Source of the DNA: JACRCT01 sp049841135
GTDB lineage: Bacteria > Myxococcota > Myxococcia > Myxococcales > UBA5297
DNA length: 64,000 nt
Direction of reading: 5' to 3'
Assembly (NCBI GenBank): GCA_049841135.1
Contig: JASGHK010000006.1
Coordinates: 868,001 to 932,000, forward strand
In this document: positions 56,963 to 64,000 of the stretch, one piece after another
How the letters are laid out: every line of letters begins with the position of its first letter
How positions within the stretch are numbered: position 1 is the stretch's first letter
Notes under the pieces: model-generated
The model's input: only the letters and a program-made list of their open reading frames with translations
The model's database searches: none
What the model was told of the DNA's origin: nothing
Made by a program: the position numbers and the translations under genes

Positions 56963-57784
56963 ATGCCGCTGGTCGGCCGCAGGACGGTGCTGGTGGGTGC
57001 AGGTGCCTTGGTGACGATCTGGGTCGGGAGGGCCATCGCCGCCCGGCAGGACTTCCACGTCGTGGAGCAGGAGCTGGTGGTCAAGGGGTTGGACCCCCGG
57101 CACGACGGGCTGGTGGTGGCGCAGGTCAGCGACGTGCACCTGGGGCTGTCGACGCCGCAGGGTCGCATCGAGCGCGCGGTGGCGACCGTCAACGCGCTGC
57201 GGCCGGACGTGGTGGTGCTCACCGGCGACTACGTGACCTGGTCCAAGCGGCCGGTGACCCAGGTGGGCCCGGCGCTCGCGGGGCTGAAGGCTCCGACCTT
57301 CGCGGTGCTGGGCAACCACGATCACTGGGTCGATCCCGAGCGGGTGAAGGCGGAGCTGGAGGAGGACGGCTACGCGGTGCTGCAGAACGAGTCGAGGAGC
57401 CTGGTGCTCAAGGACGCGCCGCTGACCATCGTCGGCATCGACGACGAGCAGGTGGGGCGCGCCGACGTGGCGCGCGCCTTCGCGAACGCTCCGTCCCAGG
57501 GCTCGCGGCTGGTGCTCGCCCACCAGCCCAAGACTGCGGACCAGCTTCCCGAAGAGGCCGGACTCGTCTGCTTCTCGGGCCACACGCACGGCGGGCAGAT
57601 CGTGCTGCCCAAGGTCACCGAGGCCATCGCACGCAAGGTCGGGCAGCACTACCTCAAGGGTCTCTACCGAGTGCGTGGCAACTGGCTGGTGGTGAGCGCC
57701 GGGCTCGGCTACGGCCGCGGCGGTCCCGCCGTTCGCGTGCGCGTGCCGCCGGAGATCTCGCTGGTCACGCTCCGGGCGGGATAG
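56963..57784 (+). CDS. Membrane-anchored metallophosphoesterase (YkuE-like)
   Basis: A 273-residue calcineurin-like phosphoesterase with an N-terminal hydrophobic anchor or signal (RRTVLVGAGALVTIWVGRAI). Metal motifs in order: VAQVSDVHLG, VLTGDYV, LGNHDHW, LAHQPK and FSGHTHGGQI. This group includes YkuE and UDP-2,3-diacylglucosamine hydrolase-like enzymes; the substrate here is unknown. The ATG at 56963 has AGGAGG six bases before it and is preferred to the ATG at 56927. It is transcribed divergently from the kinase gene. Confidence 0.88.
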   Translation: MPLVGRRTVLVGAGALVTIWVGRAIAARQDFHVVEQELVVKGLDPRHDGLVVAQVSDVHLGLSTPQGRIERAVATVNALRPDVVVLTGDYVTWSKRPVTQVGPALAGLKAPTFAVLGNHDHWVDPERVKAELEEDGYAVLQNESRSLVLKDAPLTIVGIDDEQVGRADVARAFANAPSQGSRLVLAHQPKTADQLPEEAGLVCFSGHTHGGQIVLPKVTEAIARKVGQHYLKGLYRVRGNWLVVSAGLGYGRGGPAVRVRVPPEISLVTLRAG

Positions 57785-58158
57785 TCCAGGGCACCTTCGG
57801 TCCCGAGAACTCTGATTCCGGTGCGACTGCGGGCGGTTGGCCGATTCTGGTGACGCAGCTCACACTGCGGCGACGGTCCGATTCCCGAGGTGGGGTCCAG
57901 GCTTGGCCGACATTGGTGATCCAGGTCACGGGGCGGCCCGCAACGATCATAATGGGTGGAAAGGGCAGCGTCCGGCGGGAGGTGGGTGTCGCGACCACGA
58001 GCCCTGCGATGTGGGACCTGCTCTTTCGCCAAGGTCGCCAAGGGACCAAGGTCGCCAAGGACTGCTTCTCACCGCTGCTTCCCGTGCATGGTCTGCCGGC
58101 TTCCGCAGACGAGCCGGGGCCGACATCGCCGACGCGACTCGGGTGATAATGCGGCGCG
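57785..58158. other. Intergenic region upstream of 58159
   Basis: 374 bases without a convincing gene. It contains two related 27-base direct repeats (57837 and 57903, 21 of 27 bases the same), each centred on a CRP-like palindrome. Nothing else is recognised. Confidence 0.55.
57850..57929. promoter_or_regulatory. Two CRP/FNR-like operator candidates
   Basis: GTGA-N6-TCAC occurs at 57850-57863 and again at 57916-57929, exactly 66 bases apart, each inside a longer repeat beginning TTGGCCGA. The half-sites match the CRP-family core. They lie 230-310 bases before the gene at 58159 and downstream of the phosphoesterase. Which regulator binds is unknown. Confidence 0.4.
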
Positions 58159-59736
58159 ATGACTTCGGGGCGCGCTACGAGCAGGGCACTCAGGGCGAAG
58201 CTCCTCCGGCGCGATCGAGGGTTTGCGCCGAAGGAGACCGTCTTCTTCGTCATCGCGCTGGCGCTGCCGATCATCGCGTTGGTGATGCTCTTCAACAGCG
58301 CGCGCGGCACCTACGGCAACATGCTCGGTGGCGGGCCCAACCTCGCCGACCAGCGCCTGATCGAGCAGCGCCGCCTGCAGCTCACCGGCTCCATCTCCGA
58401 CAAGCCGCTGCCGCTGCTCGACTTGAGCTACGTCTCCACGGGGTTGTGGGTGGGCCAGGCCGCGCCCGCCGCCGAATCGGAGGTGCCGCCCGAGGTCCGC
58501 GTCTCCGCTCCGCGGGCCGGCAAGTCGCCGGCATCGTCCGACGGTGCACCGAAGCAGAAGGCGGCGGTCCAGGAGAAGACGGAGACCCCGTCGAAGAAGG
58601 CGCTCTTCGAGCTCGAAGCCGGCAGCACGCTCGCTCCCGTGGGACCGGTCGTGGCCGCCAAGCTCGACCTCGCGGCCGTGCCGGTTCAGCCGTGCACCGG
58701 GGCCCAGGGACCCTGCGAGTGCTCGGGTCGCGCAGGCAGTGCGGCGAGCTTGGCCGTCCTGGGCAGCGTTCCCGAGACGGGCGCCGGGGGACGGGCTCCC
58801 AGCTGCACCTGCGGTCCCGGCGCGGCCACGAGGGGGCAGGACGACCCGGCGTACCTTGCACTCGGGCTCGGCGACCGCTTCTTCGAGCCCGAGACCGACC
58901 GTGAGGCGCTCAAGCCACCGCGCCGGAAGCTGCTGGAGATCCTGGCCCGCTCGCCGCTGAAGATGTGGACGCGCATCGACGCGGTGCCCAAGGGCGTCAA
59001 GAGGTGGGAGTACCTGCGCGCGGGCGACTACCTCGTCGTCCGACAGACCTCGCGCATCTCCACCGACTACGACGGGAGCGCGTTGCCACCCAAGGGGCTG
59101 TGGGACAACCGGTACAAGCCGGAGACCGCCCTGACGCTCGTGAACAAGGACGCGGCGCGCACCGCCGTCTTCGCCAAGGACCCGGCGAACAAGAGGCGGC
59201 TGGAGAAGGCGCTGGCCAGCCCGGACTCGCAGGCGTGCGACTTCAACCAGCGCAACCTCTACGTGGAGCGCAAGGTCGAGGTCGGCGCGGCGGTGTCCCC
59301 GTCGTCACGCGAGCGCTACGTGGTCGTCAGCGAGGCGCTCGACGAGCTCCTCGCCAAGGAGCTCGGCGTGAAGTGGGGCGCGCAGCCGGGGCAGCAGCGA
59401 CCGGCCCTGGGCGCCACGGCGATCGTCAGCGATCCGCGGTCGGGCCTCTCGCACGTCGCGGTGGTGGCGGACGTGGTGGCGCGCGACGCCAGCGGTCAGG
59501 TCTCGGCCGGCCTGCGCGAGGCCTTCGCCGACTCGCTGAAGATTGGAGGGGCGCTCGAGGACCGCAAGGACGCCATCGACACCGTCTACCTCGTCCACGA
59601 TCCGGGCAAGGGCGGCTCGCCCATCTCCGACACGGCGCAACTAACGGACCTCGAGGAGATCGTCGACCGGCAGGCCACCGACCTCCTGCCCACGCTCCTC
59701 GCGCAGATCGCCGAGTGGAGCCAGGGCGGGAAGTAG
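58159..59736 (+). CDS. Uncharacterised membrane-anchored protein (525 aa)
   Basis: Not recognised. A basic N-terminus (RALRAKLLRRDRGFAPKE) and one strong membrane span (TVFFVIALALPIIALVMLF) suggest a type II membrane protein with a large external domain. A low-complexity Pro/Ala/Lys region (about residues 105-150) and a Cys cluster (QPCTGAQGPCECSG, then SCTCGPG near 215) follow. The C-terminal half looks globular, with KMWTRIDAVPKGVKRWEYL and RERYVVVSEALDELLAKELG. The ATG lies within GCGCGATGAC with no strong ribosome site. It is convergent with the lipoprotein gene at 59753. Confidence 0.7.
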   Translation: MTSGRATSRALRAKLLRRDRGFAPKETVFFVIALALPIIALVMLFNSARGTYGNMLGGGPNLADQRLIEQRRLQLTGSISDKPLPLLDLSYVSTGLWVGQAAPAAESEVPPEVRVSAPRAGKSPASSDGAPKQKAAVQEKTETPSKKALFELEAGSTLAPVGPVVAAKLDLAAVPVQPCTGAQGPCECSGRAGSAASLAVLGSVPETGAGGRAPSCTCGPGAATRGQDDPAYLALGLGDRFFEPETDREALKPPRRKLLEILARSPLKMWTRIDAVPKGVKRWEYLRAGDYLVVRQTSRISTDYDGSALPPKGLWDNRYKPETALTLVNKDAARTAVFAKDPANKRRLEKALASPDSQACDFNQRNLYVERKVEVGAAVSPSSRERYVVVSEALDELLAKELGVKWGAQPGQQRPALGATAIVSDPRSGLSHVAVVADVVARDASGQVSAGLREAFADSLKIGGALEDRKDAIDTVYLVHDPGKGGSPISDTAQLTDLEEIVDRQATDLLPTLLAQIAEWSQGGK

Positions 59737-59752
59737 GCGGTGGGCTGGGCCG

Positions 59753-60874
59753 CTACTCGAATTCCGCCTTGTCAGCGACGTCCCTCGTGACCATCGCGAA
59801 GAAGCGCGCGCCGGCGGCCCATAGCTCCGGGCTCTCCTCGCGCGACGGGCCCAGCAGCGTGACCGCGTACACCGCGCGGGGGCTCTCGTAGGTCGCCGCG
59901 CGCATCAGCACCTGGTGACCACCGACCGTGCCCCGCCACAGGCCCACCGTTCCATTGGACGAGCTCTTCGACGAGCCAGGCATCCGGCCGTTGCCCAGGA
60001 AGTCGACGTCGTGCACGCCCGCGACCAGGAACTCCCTCCAGGTCGCCTCCGACAGCCCGTCGGCCACCTCGGGCTTGGCCTTGAGCTTGTCTGCCCAGCG
60101 CAGACGAACGATGGCGCGGACCGCCTGGTCCTCCTTGAGGGTGACGTCCACGCCGCCGCAGCCCTCGGGCGCGCCAGTGACCGGCGCGGCGAGCCAGGAG
60201 TCGGGCTTGCGGATCTTCAGGCCCGAGCCGGGGCCGAGGTCGTAGGGGCGGACCTTCTCGGCGAGCTCCTCCTTCGGCTCGGCGAGGTGCGCGAAGGAGA
60301 CGAGCGAGGCCCCGATGGCGCTGGCGTGCCGCGGGTACTCGGCTTGCGCCGCGCTGCCCGCCACCAGGAAGACGAGGGGCCCGGCCTTGCGGAACGCCAG
60401 GCGGACCCGGCGCCCGCCCTCGGTGGCGACGACGTCCACCACCGGCTCGTCGTTGAAGCGCGCCGGCGTGGACGAGAGCACCTGCACGTCCTGCTCGCGC
60501 AGGTAGACGTCGACGAAATCGCCGAGGTCCACCTCGCGGTACAGGCGCAGGTACGAGACCTCCAGGAAGGCCGGCGCCGCGGTCTTCTCCCCCGAGGCCG
60601 AGGGGGCGGCGAAGCGGGCCAGGGGGACGAAATGGGCGTCGTCGAAGATCAGGGTCGCTGCGTCGAGCTGCAGCGGCTGCTCCTTCCACTCGCGGGGCAC
60701 CAGCACCTTGAACTCCAGCGGCTTCCGGCCGAGAGGGGTCGCGGTGTAGGCCACGAACCCTGGCGCGATCTCGTCAGGCGTGGGCAGGGCGTCAGGCGGA
60801 CGCGGCGGCTTGCAGCCGGCCAGAGCCAGCGGCAACGAGGCGACGAAGGCGAAGATCCCCAGGGCCAGACGCAC
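59753..60874 (-). CDS. Lipoprotein of unknown function (373 aa)
   Basis: The GTG at 60874 gives a clean signal peptide with lipobox (LALGIFAFVASLPLALAGC); a longer form from 60910 adds 12 unlikely residues. The mature part seems to hold two similar halves: each has a segment of the kind LEFKVLVPREWKEQP / GLKIRKPDSWLAAP followed by strands such as VRLAFRKAGPLVFLVAG and HQVLMRAATYESPRAVYAVT. Such repeats are seen in proteins related to PsbP or DcrB-like lipoproteins, but this is only a resemblance. It is divergent from the FHA gene, with about 90 bases between starts. Confidence 0.7.
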   Translation of the reverse strand: MRLALGIFAFVASLPLALAGCKPPRPPDALPTPDEIAPGFVAYTATPLGRKPLEFKVLVPREWKEQPLQLDAATLIFDDAHFVPLARFAAPSASGEKTAAPAFLEVSYLRLYREVDLGDFVDVYLREQDVQVLSSTPARFNDEPVVDVVATEGGRRVRLAFRKAGPLVFLVAGSAAQAEYPRHASAIGASLVSFAHLAEPKEELAEKVRPYDLGPGSGLKIRKPDSWLAAPVTGAPEGCGGVDVTLKEDQAVRAIVRLRWADKLKAKPEVADGLSEATWREFLVAGVHDVDFLGNGRMPGSSKSSSNGTVGLWRGTVGGHQVLMRAATYESPRAVYAVTLLGPSREESPELWAAGARFFAMVTRDVADKAEFE

Positions 60875-60963
60875 GGGCCGACCGTACCAAGGCGCTGCGC
60901 CGCGGGGCAACGCTGGCAGGCCCCCGCGCGGTTTCGGTACGATTTGCGCGGGCTGGGACTCCG

Positions 60964-63189
60964 ATGACCTTCAAGAAGCCGGACGACAGCGGCACGCCGG
61001 GCCAGGGGCCGAGAGCCCGGCCATCGGCCAACGACGAGTCGACCACCGTGGGCGAGGTGCAGGGCGCTGACCTCGCCACGACCATGCCCATCAAGCAGCT
61101 CGACGAGTCGGACCTCGACGACTCCCGGCCCACCGCTCGCGACCTCTCCCGCGCGCCGGCGAAGCCCGGGTGGTCGGTCTCCACGCTCGTGGAGAAGTCG
61201 CAGGCCGACAAGGACACCGCGCCGCGGGCTCCGGCCCCGGCGGCCGATCTTCCGTTCGAGCCGGACACCTCGGTGATGGCGCAGCCCGCGCCCGCGAGGC
61301 GCCCGAGCCAGCCTGGCGCCGACCCCAGGGACACGAGCGTCTCTCCTCCGCCGGCGCCTGCTCCACGCCGCGCCAGCCAGACTGCGGTCCCGGCCGCCGA
61401 CGCGAAGAGCGCCGACACCTCGGTCTCGCCGCCGCCGGCTGCGCCAGCACGACGGGCGAGCCAGCTCGCCGTCCCCATCGCCGAGCCAGACACCTCGGTC
61501 TCCCTGGCGCCGGCACCGCCAGCGCGACGCGCGAGCCAGCTTGCGGTGCCTGTGGCCGAGCCGAAGGTGTCGGACACCTCGGTCTCGCCGGCCCCGGTAC
61601 CGCCACCCCGCCGCGCAAGCCAGCTCGCCGTTCCAGCAGCGGCGACGACCGAGCCTCCTCCTCCGGCGCGGCGCGCAAGCCAGTTCTCGGTCCCCGCGAC
61701 GGATCCTTCGGTGGAGCGGCCCACGCCCGTGGACCTCGAAGCGGACGACACTCGCGAAGTTCACGCGGCCCCGCCCTCGGTAGGTCCGCGCCGCTCCAGC
61801 CAGTCGGCCGTGCCGGCCGCGCACGCTTCCCTCGAGCACCCCGAGACCCGCGAACTCCAGACCCAGGCGTTGCCCCAGTCGCTGGAGAACCAGGAGACCA
61901 AAGAGACGCAGCTCGCCCGATCCGCTCCGTCGGCGCTCGAGAGTCAGGAGACGCGGGAGACGGCGCTCGCCAAGCCCGCCCCAGCCCCGGCGCAGCGCCG
62001 ATCGAGCAAGGCCGAGCTGCCCGCGACCGGCCCCGTCCTCCTCTCGCCGCCGGCCGCGAGCCAGGACGCCCCGGCGAGACCGGGCACCGAGGTCGTGCCC
62101 TGGAAGCCGTCGGTCCCGGCGCCCCGTGCACAGGCTCCGGCCTCGGTCATCGTCCACAACAGCGCGGTCGAGCTGCAGCGCGTCGATCCGCCGGCGCGAC
62201 CCGTCTCGCCTTCCGTGGTGCTGGAGGTCGTCTCCGGCCACGACATCGGCCGCAAGGTCTCGATGAAGGGCAACCGGTTGACGGTGGGCCGCGAGGCGCC
62301 CTGCGACCTCAAGCTCGCGGACGCGGCCGTTGCGCTCATCCACCTGGAGCTGGTCGACGGGCCCGACGGCCTGGTCCTGCGCGACCTGAGCAGGGGAGCC
62401 GGGACGCGGGTCAACGGCAAGGAGGTCGCCAAGACCCTGCTGCGTCCGGGCGACCGGATCGGGCTGGGCCGCTCGATGCTGGTCGTGCGCCGCGGAGCTG
62501 AAAGAGCCTCGCCGGCTCGCCGGGCGCTGGAGGCCACCAAGCCCATCTTCAACGCGCTGCGGCCCAAGCGCCTTCCGGCCATCACCCGGAGCTTCCTGAA
62601 CCAGTTCCCCGCGGGGCCCTGGCGGAAGGTGGCGGTCGGCTCGATGGCGCTGGCGCTGGTCCTGGCGGCGGCGGCCGTCGTGGTCTCGCGGCGAGGCGCG
62701 CAGGAGGAAGGCGGGCCGGTGGCGCCGCGCGTCGGCGACTCGGTGCTCGTCCTGGCCGAAGCCGAGAAGCTCTTCGATGCCAAGCAGTACGACGCCGCGC
62801 TGCGCAAGGGGCATGACGCCCAGACGCTGGCCGATGGGCCCGACGTCCGCCGGTTCGTGGAGAGGTGCCGCGAGGCGCTCCAGGTCAAGCGGCAGATCGA
62901 CAGCGCCGAGGCTGCGGCGGCGCGGGGGCAGTACGACCTCGCGCTCGCCAAGGGCAAGGCGACCAAGGCCAGCGGAACGCAGGGGGCGCGCCTGGAGGGC
63001 CTGATGAAGACCTGGGCCACGGCGCGCGACGAGACGATCGTCCAGAACGTTCGGCTCGGCGCCCAGGACGGCGACTTCGCCACCGCACGGGCCCTCATCG
63101 TCCACTGCCCGGCCGCGATGCAGGGCACGCTGCTGCACGAGGTGGACGAGCTGGAGTCCGCCGCGCTCGGCGAGAAGCCCAGGCGCTGA
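60964..63189 (+). CDS. FHA-domain membrane protein with repeated RRxS motifs
   Basis: A 741-residue protein in three parts. Residues 1 to about 400 are low-complexity with repeated units: DTSVSPPPAPA-type segments alternate with RRASQ(L/T/F)AVP (eight RRxS copies between about residues 112 and 350), then ETRELQTQ, ETKETQLA and ETRETALA. An FHA domain follows (about 417-510: IGRKVSMKGNRLTVGRE, LSRGAGTRVNGKEV, LRPGDRIGLG). A membrane span (VGSMALALVLAAAAVVV, about 557-575) leads to a helical C-terminal part with TPR-like units. FHA domains bind phosphothreonine; the Arg-Arg-x-Ser motifs look like kinase targets. A hairpin terminator follows the stop. Confidence 0.85.
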   Translation: MTFKKPDDSGTPGQGPRARPSANDESTTVGEVQGADLATTMPIKQLDESDLDDSRPTARDLSRAPAKPGWSVSTLVEKSQADKDTAPRAPAPAADLPFEPDTSVMAQPAPARRPSQPGADPRDTSVSPPPAPAPRRASQTAVPAADAKSADTSVSPPPAAPARRASQLAVPIAEPDTSVSLAPAPPARRASQLAVPVAEPKVSDTSVSPAPVPPPRRASQLAVPAAATTEPPPPARRASQFSVPATDPSVERPTPVDLEADDTREVHAAPPSVGPRRSSQSAVPAAHASLEHPETRELQTQALPQSLENQETKETQLARSAPSALESQETRETALAKPAPAPAQRRSSKAELPATGPVLLSPPAASQDAPARPGTEVVPWKPSVPAPRAQAPASVIVHNSAVELQRVDPPARPVSPSVVLEVVSGHDIGRKVSMKGNRLTVGREAPCDLKLADAAVALIHLELVDGPDGLVLRDLSRGAGTRVNGKEVAKTLLRPGDRIGLGRSMLVVRRGAERASPARRALEATKPIFNALRPKRLPAITRSFLNQFPAGPWRKVAVGSMALALVLAAAAVVVSRRGAQEEGGPVAPRVGDSVLVLAEAEKLFDAKQYDAALRKGHDAQTLADGPDVRRFVERCREALQVKRQIDSAEAAAARGQYDLALAKGKATKASGTQGARLEGLMKTWATARDETIVQNVRLGAQDGDFATARALIVHCPAAMQGTLLHEVDELESAALGEKPRR

Positions 63190-63226
63190 GCACTCGGGTC
63201 TGCCCAAGGATCGGAACCCCAAAAGA

Positions 63227-63264
63227 GCACGCCCGATCTCCAGGGGGCGGGAGACCGGGCGTGC
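63227..63264. terminator. Bidirectional hairpin terminator
   Basis: GCACGCCCG and CGGGCGTGC form a 9-bp stem that continues (one mismatch) through TCTCC/GGAGA, closing on a GC-rich loop. It lies between the convergent stops at 63189 and 63285. On the minus strand the stem is followed by TCTTTTGGGG, a T-run, so it is a good intrinsic terminator for the Cys-rich repeat gene. Confidence 0.8.
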
Positions 63265-63284
63265 CTTGCCGCACCTTGCTCGGC

Positions 63285-64000
63285 TCAGCGCCGGCGCGGG
63301 GGCATGTCGCTGGGCAGGCAGGCCGCGCTCTGGCCCTCGGGGCCGGTGCGGCAGGAACCCGTCACGCTGCGTCCGTCGAGGGAGAACGAGCAGGAGTCGC
63401 CGTCGCGCAGGCTCTTGCAGGCGTCCAGGGCTGCCGCCGGTGGGCCGTGGTGACCGCCGTGCGGCGGCAGGTCGTTCGGGGCGCACGCGGCGGGCTTGTC
63501 GGCGGGGCCGCGGCAGGTCCCGTTCATGGTGCGGCCATCGAAGGCAAAGGAGCAGCTGTCGCCGACCTTGAGGCTCGCGCAGGCGGCGAGCGCCTCCAGC
63601 GGCGGCTGCATCGCGCCGCGGTGACCGCCGTGCCGCGGCAGGTCCGCTGGAGCGCAGCCCATCGCGCCGCCGTCGGGGCCGGTGCGGCAGGAGCCCTTCA
63701 CCTCGCGGCCGTCGTGGTCGAAGGAGCAGGTGTCGCCGTCACGCAGGTTCTTGCACGCGTCCAGGGCCTGCTGGGGCGGGCCGCGGTGTCCGTCGTCAGG
63801 CGGCGGCAGGTCGTTGGGCGCGCAGGCGGCGGGCTTGTCGGCCGGGCCGCGGCAGGTGCCCTGGACGGTGCGCCCGTCGATGGAGAAGGTGCAGGCCTCG
63901 CCCGCCTTGAGGCTCTTGCACGCGTCGATCGCCTCCTGCGGGGGGCGATGTCCGGGGCCGCCGGGACCGCCGCGCGGCTGCGCCGAGGCAACGGCTGCAG
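63285..64000 (-). CDS. Secreted protein of four Cys-rich tandem repeats (5' end outside window)
   Basis: The frame runs off the window edge; the first visible residues AAVASAQPRGGPGGPG look like the end of a signal peptide. Four tandem units of about 50 residues follow, each built as ALxACxSLxxGDxCSFxxDGR, then G(T/S)CR and a final Cys before a DLPP-type turn. Two unit types alternate: one with GTCRGPADKPAACAPNDLP, the other with GSCRTGPDG or GSCRTGPEG. Each unit has four Cys, so two disulfides per unit are likely. Function unknown; similar repeats occur in secreted proteins of myxobacteria. The terminator at 63227 lies just after the stop. Confidence 0.8.
   Translation of the reverse strand, partial: AAVASAQPRGGPGGPGHRPPQEAIDACKSLKAGEACTFSIDGRTVQGTCRGPADKPAACAPNDLPPPDDGHRGPPQQALDACKNLRDGDTCSFDHDGREVKGSCRTGPDGGAMGCAPADLPRHGGHRGAMQPPLEALAACASLKVGDSCSFAFDGRTMNGTCRGPADKPAACAPNDLPPHGGHHGPPAAALDACKSLRDGDSCSFSLDGRSVTGSCRTGPEGQSAACLPSDMPPRRR

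Overview
The window is high-GC DNA of the kind found in Myxococcota (formerly Deltaproteobacteria). This is an inference, not a match. It rests on the base composition, the Asp/Ala-rich linkers of the lipoproteins, a Hanks-type kinase fused to a WD40 array, an FHA protein, a receiver-GGDEF protein, and a Wzx/Wzy polysaccharide locus laid out like those of Myxococcus. At least fifteen single-base frameshifts or in-frame stops are scattered over otherwise well-conserved genes, several in short homopolymers. The sequence therefore probably comes from an indel-prone (long-read) assembly, and broken genes should be read with that in mind.

Layout. 0-3.9 kb: a receiver-GGDEF protein with a degenerate active site, a PAP2 phosphatase, and an exported metallophosphoesterase. 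3.9-20.8 kb: an island with a complete type I-E CRISPR-Cas locus (cas3, cse1, cse2, cas7e, cas5e, cas6e, cas1, cas2), a 6.6 kb array of 109 repeats, an unrecognised gene (19536-20196), and seven copies of a 14-bp palindrome spaced about 49 bp apart. The island is bounded by a direct duplication of the 3' end of a PAS-GAF gene: an intact 3' end at 20620-20757 and a 93%-identical remnant at 3888-3997. This looks like integration into the end of that gene.

21-33 kb: a CRTAC1-like protein ending in a thioredoxin domain, a class V aminotransferase, a lipoprotein, then a run made of a GNAT protein, an ATP-grasp ligase, an MBOAT O-acyltransferase and an AlgJ/SGNH-like partner. 33-53 kb, almost all on the minus strand: a histidine kinase, then a long polysaccharide operon transcribed from about 52.9 kb downward. 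In order it holds the initiating sugar transferase, flippase, short Wza-like export protein, probable outer-membrane beta-barrel, small membrane protein, receiver, Wzc/GumC-like co-polymerase, O-antigen ligase/polymerase, glycosyltransferases, a degenerate tyrosine-kinase-like ATPase, a GH44 glycanase, a WecG fusion, an ATP-grasp protein and an OafA-type acyltransferase. Together they make, modify, polymerise and export a surface polysaccharide.

53-64 kb: tRNA-Gln, a kinase with 14 WD40 repeats, a metallophosphoesterase, a membrane protein preceded by two CRP-like sites, a lipoprotein, an FHA protein with repeated RRxS motifs, and a secreted protein of four Cys-rich repeats that runs off the window.

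The most novel feature is the unrecognised gene plus palindrome array at the distal end of the CRISPR array, carried within the duplicated gene ends. Two spacers that overlap the same protospacer also allow the PAM (AAC) to be read from the array itself.
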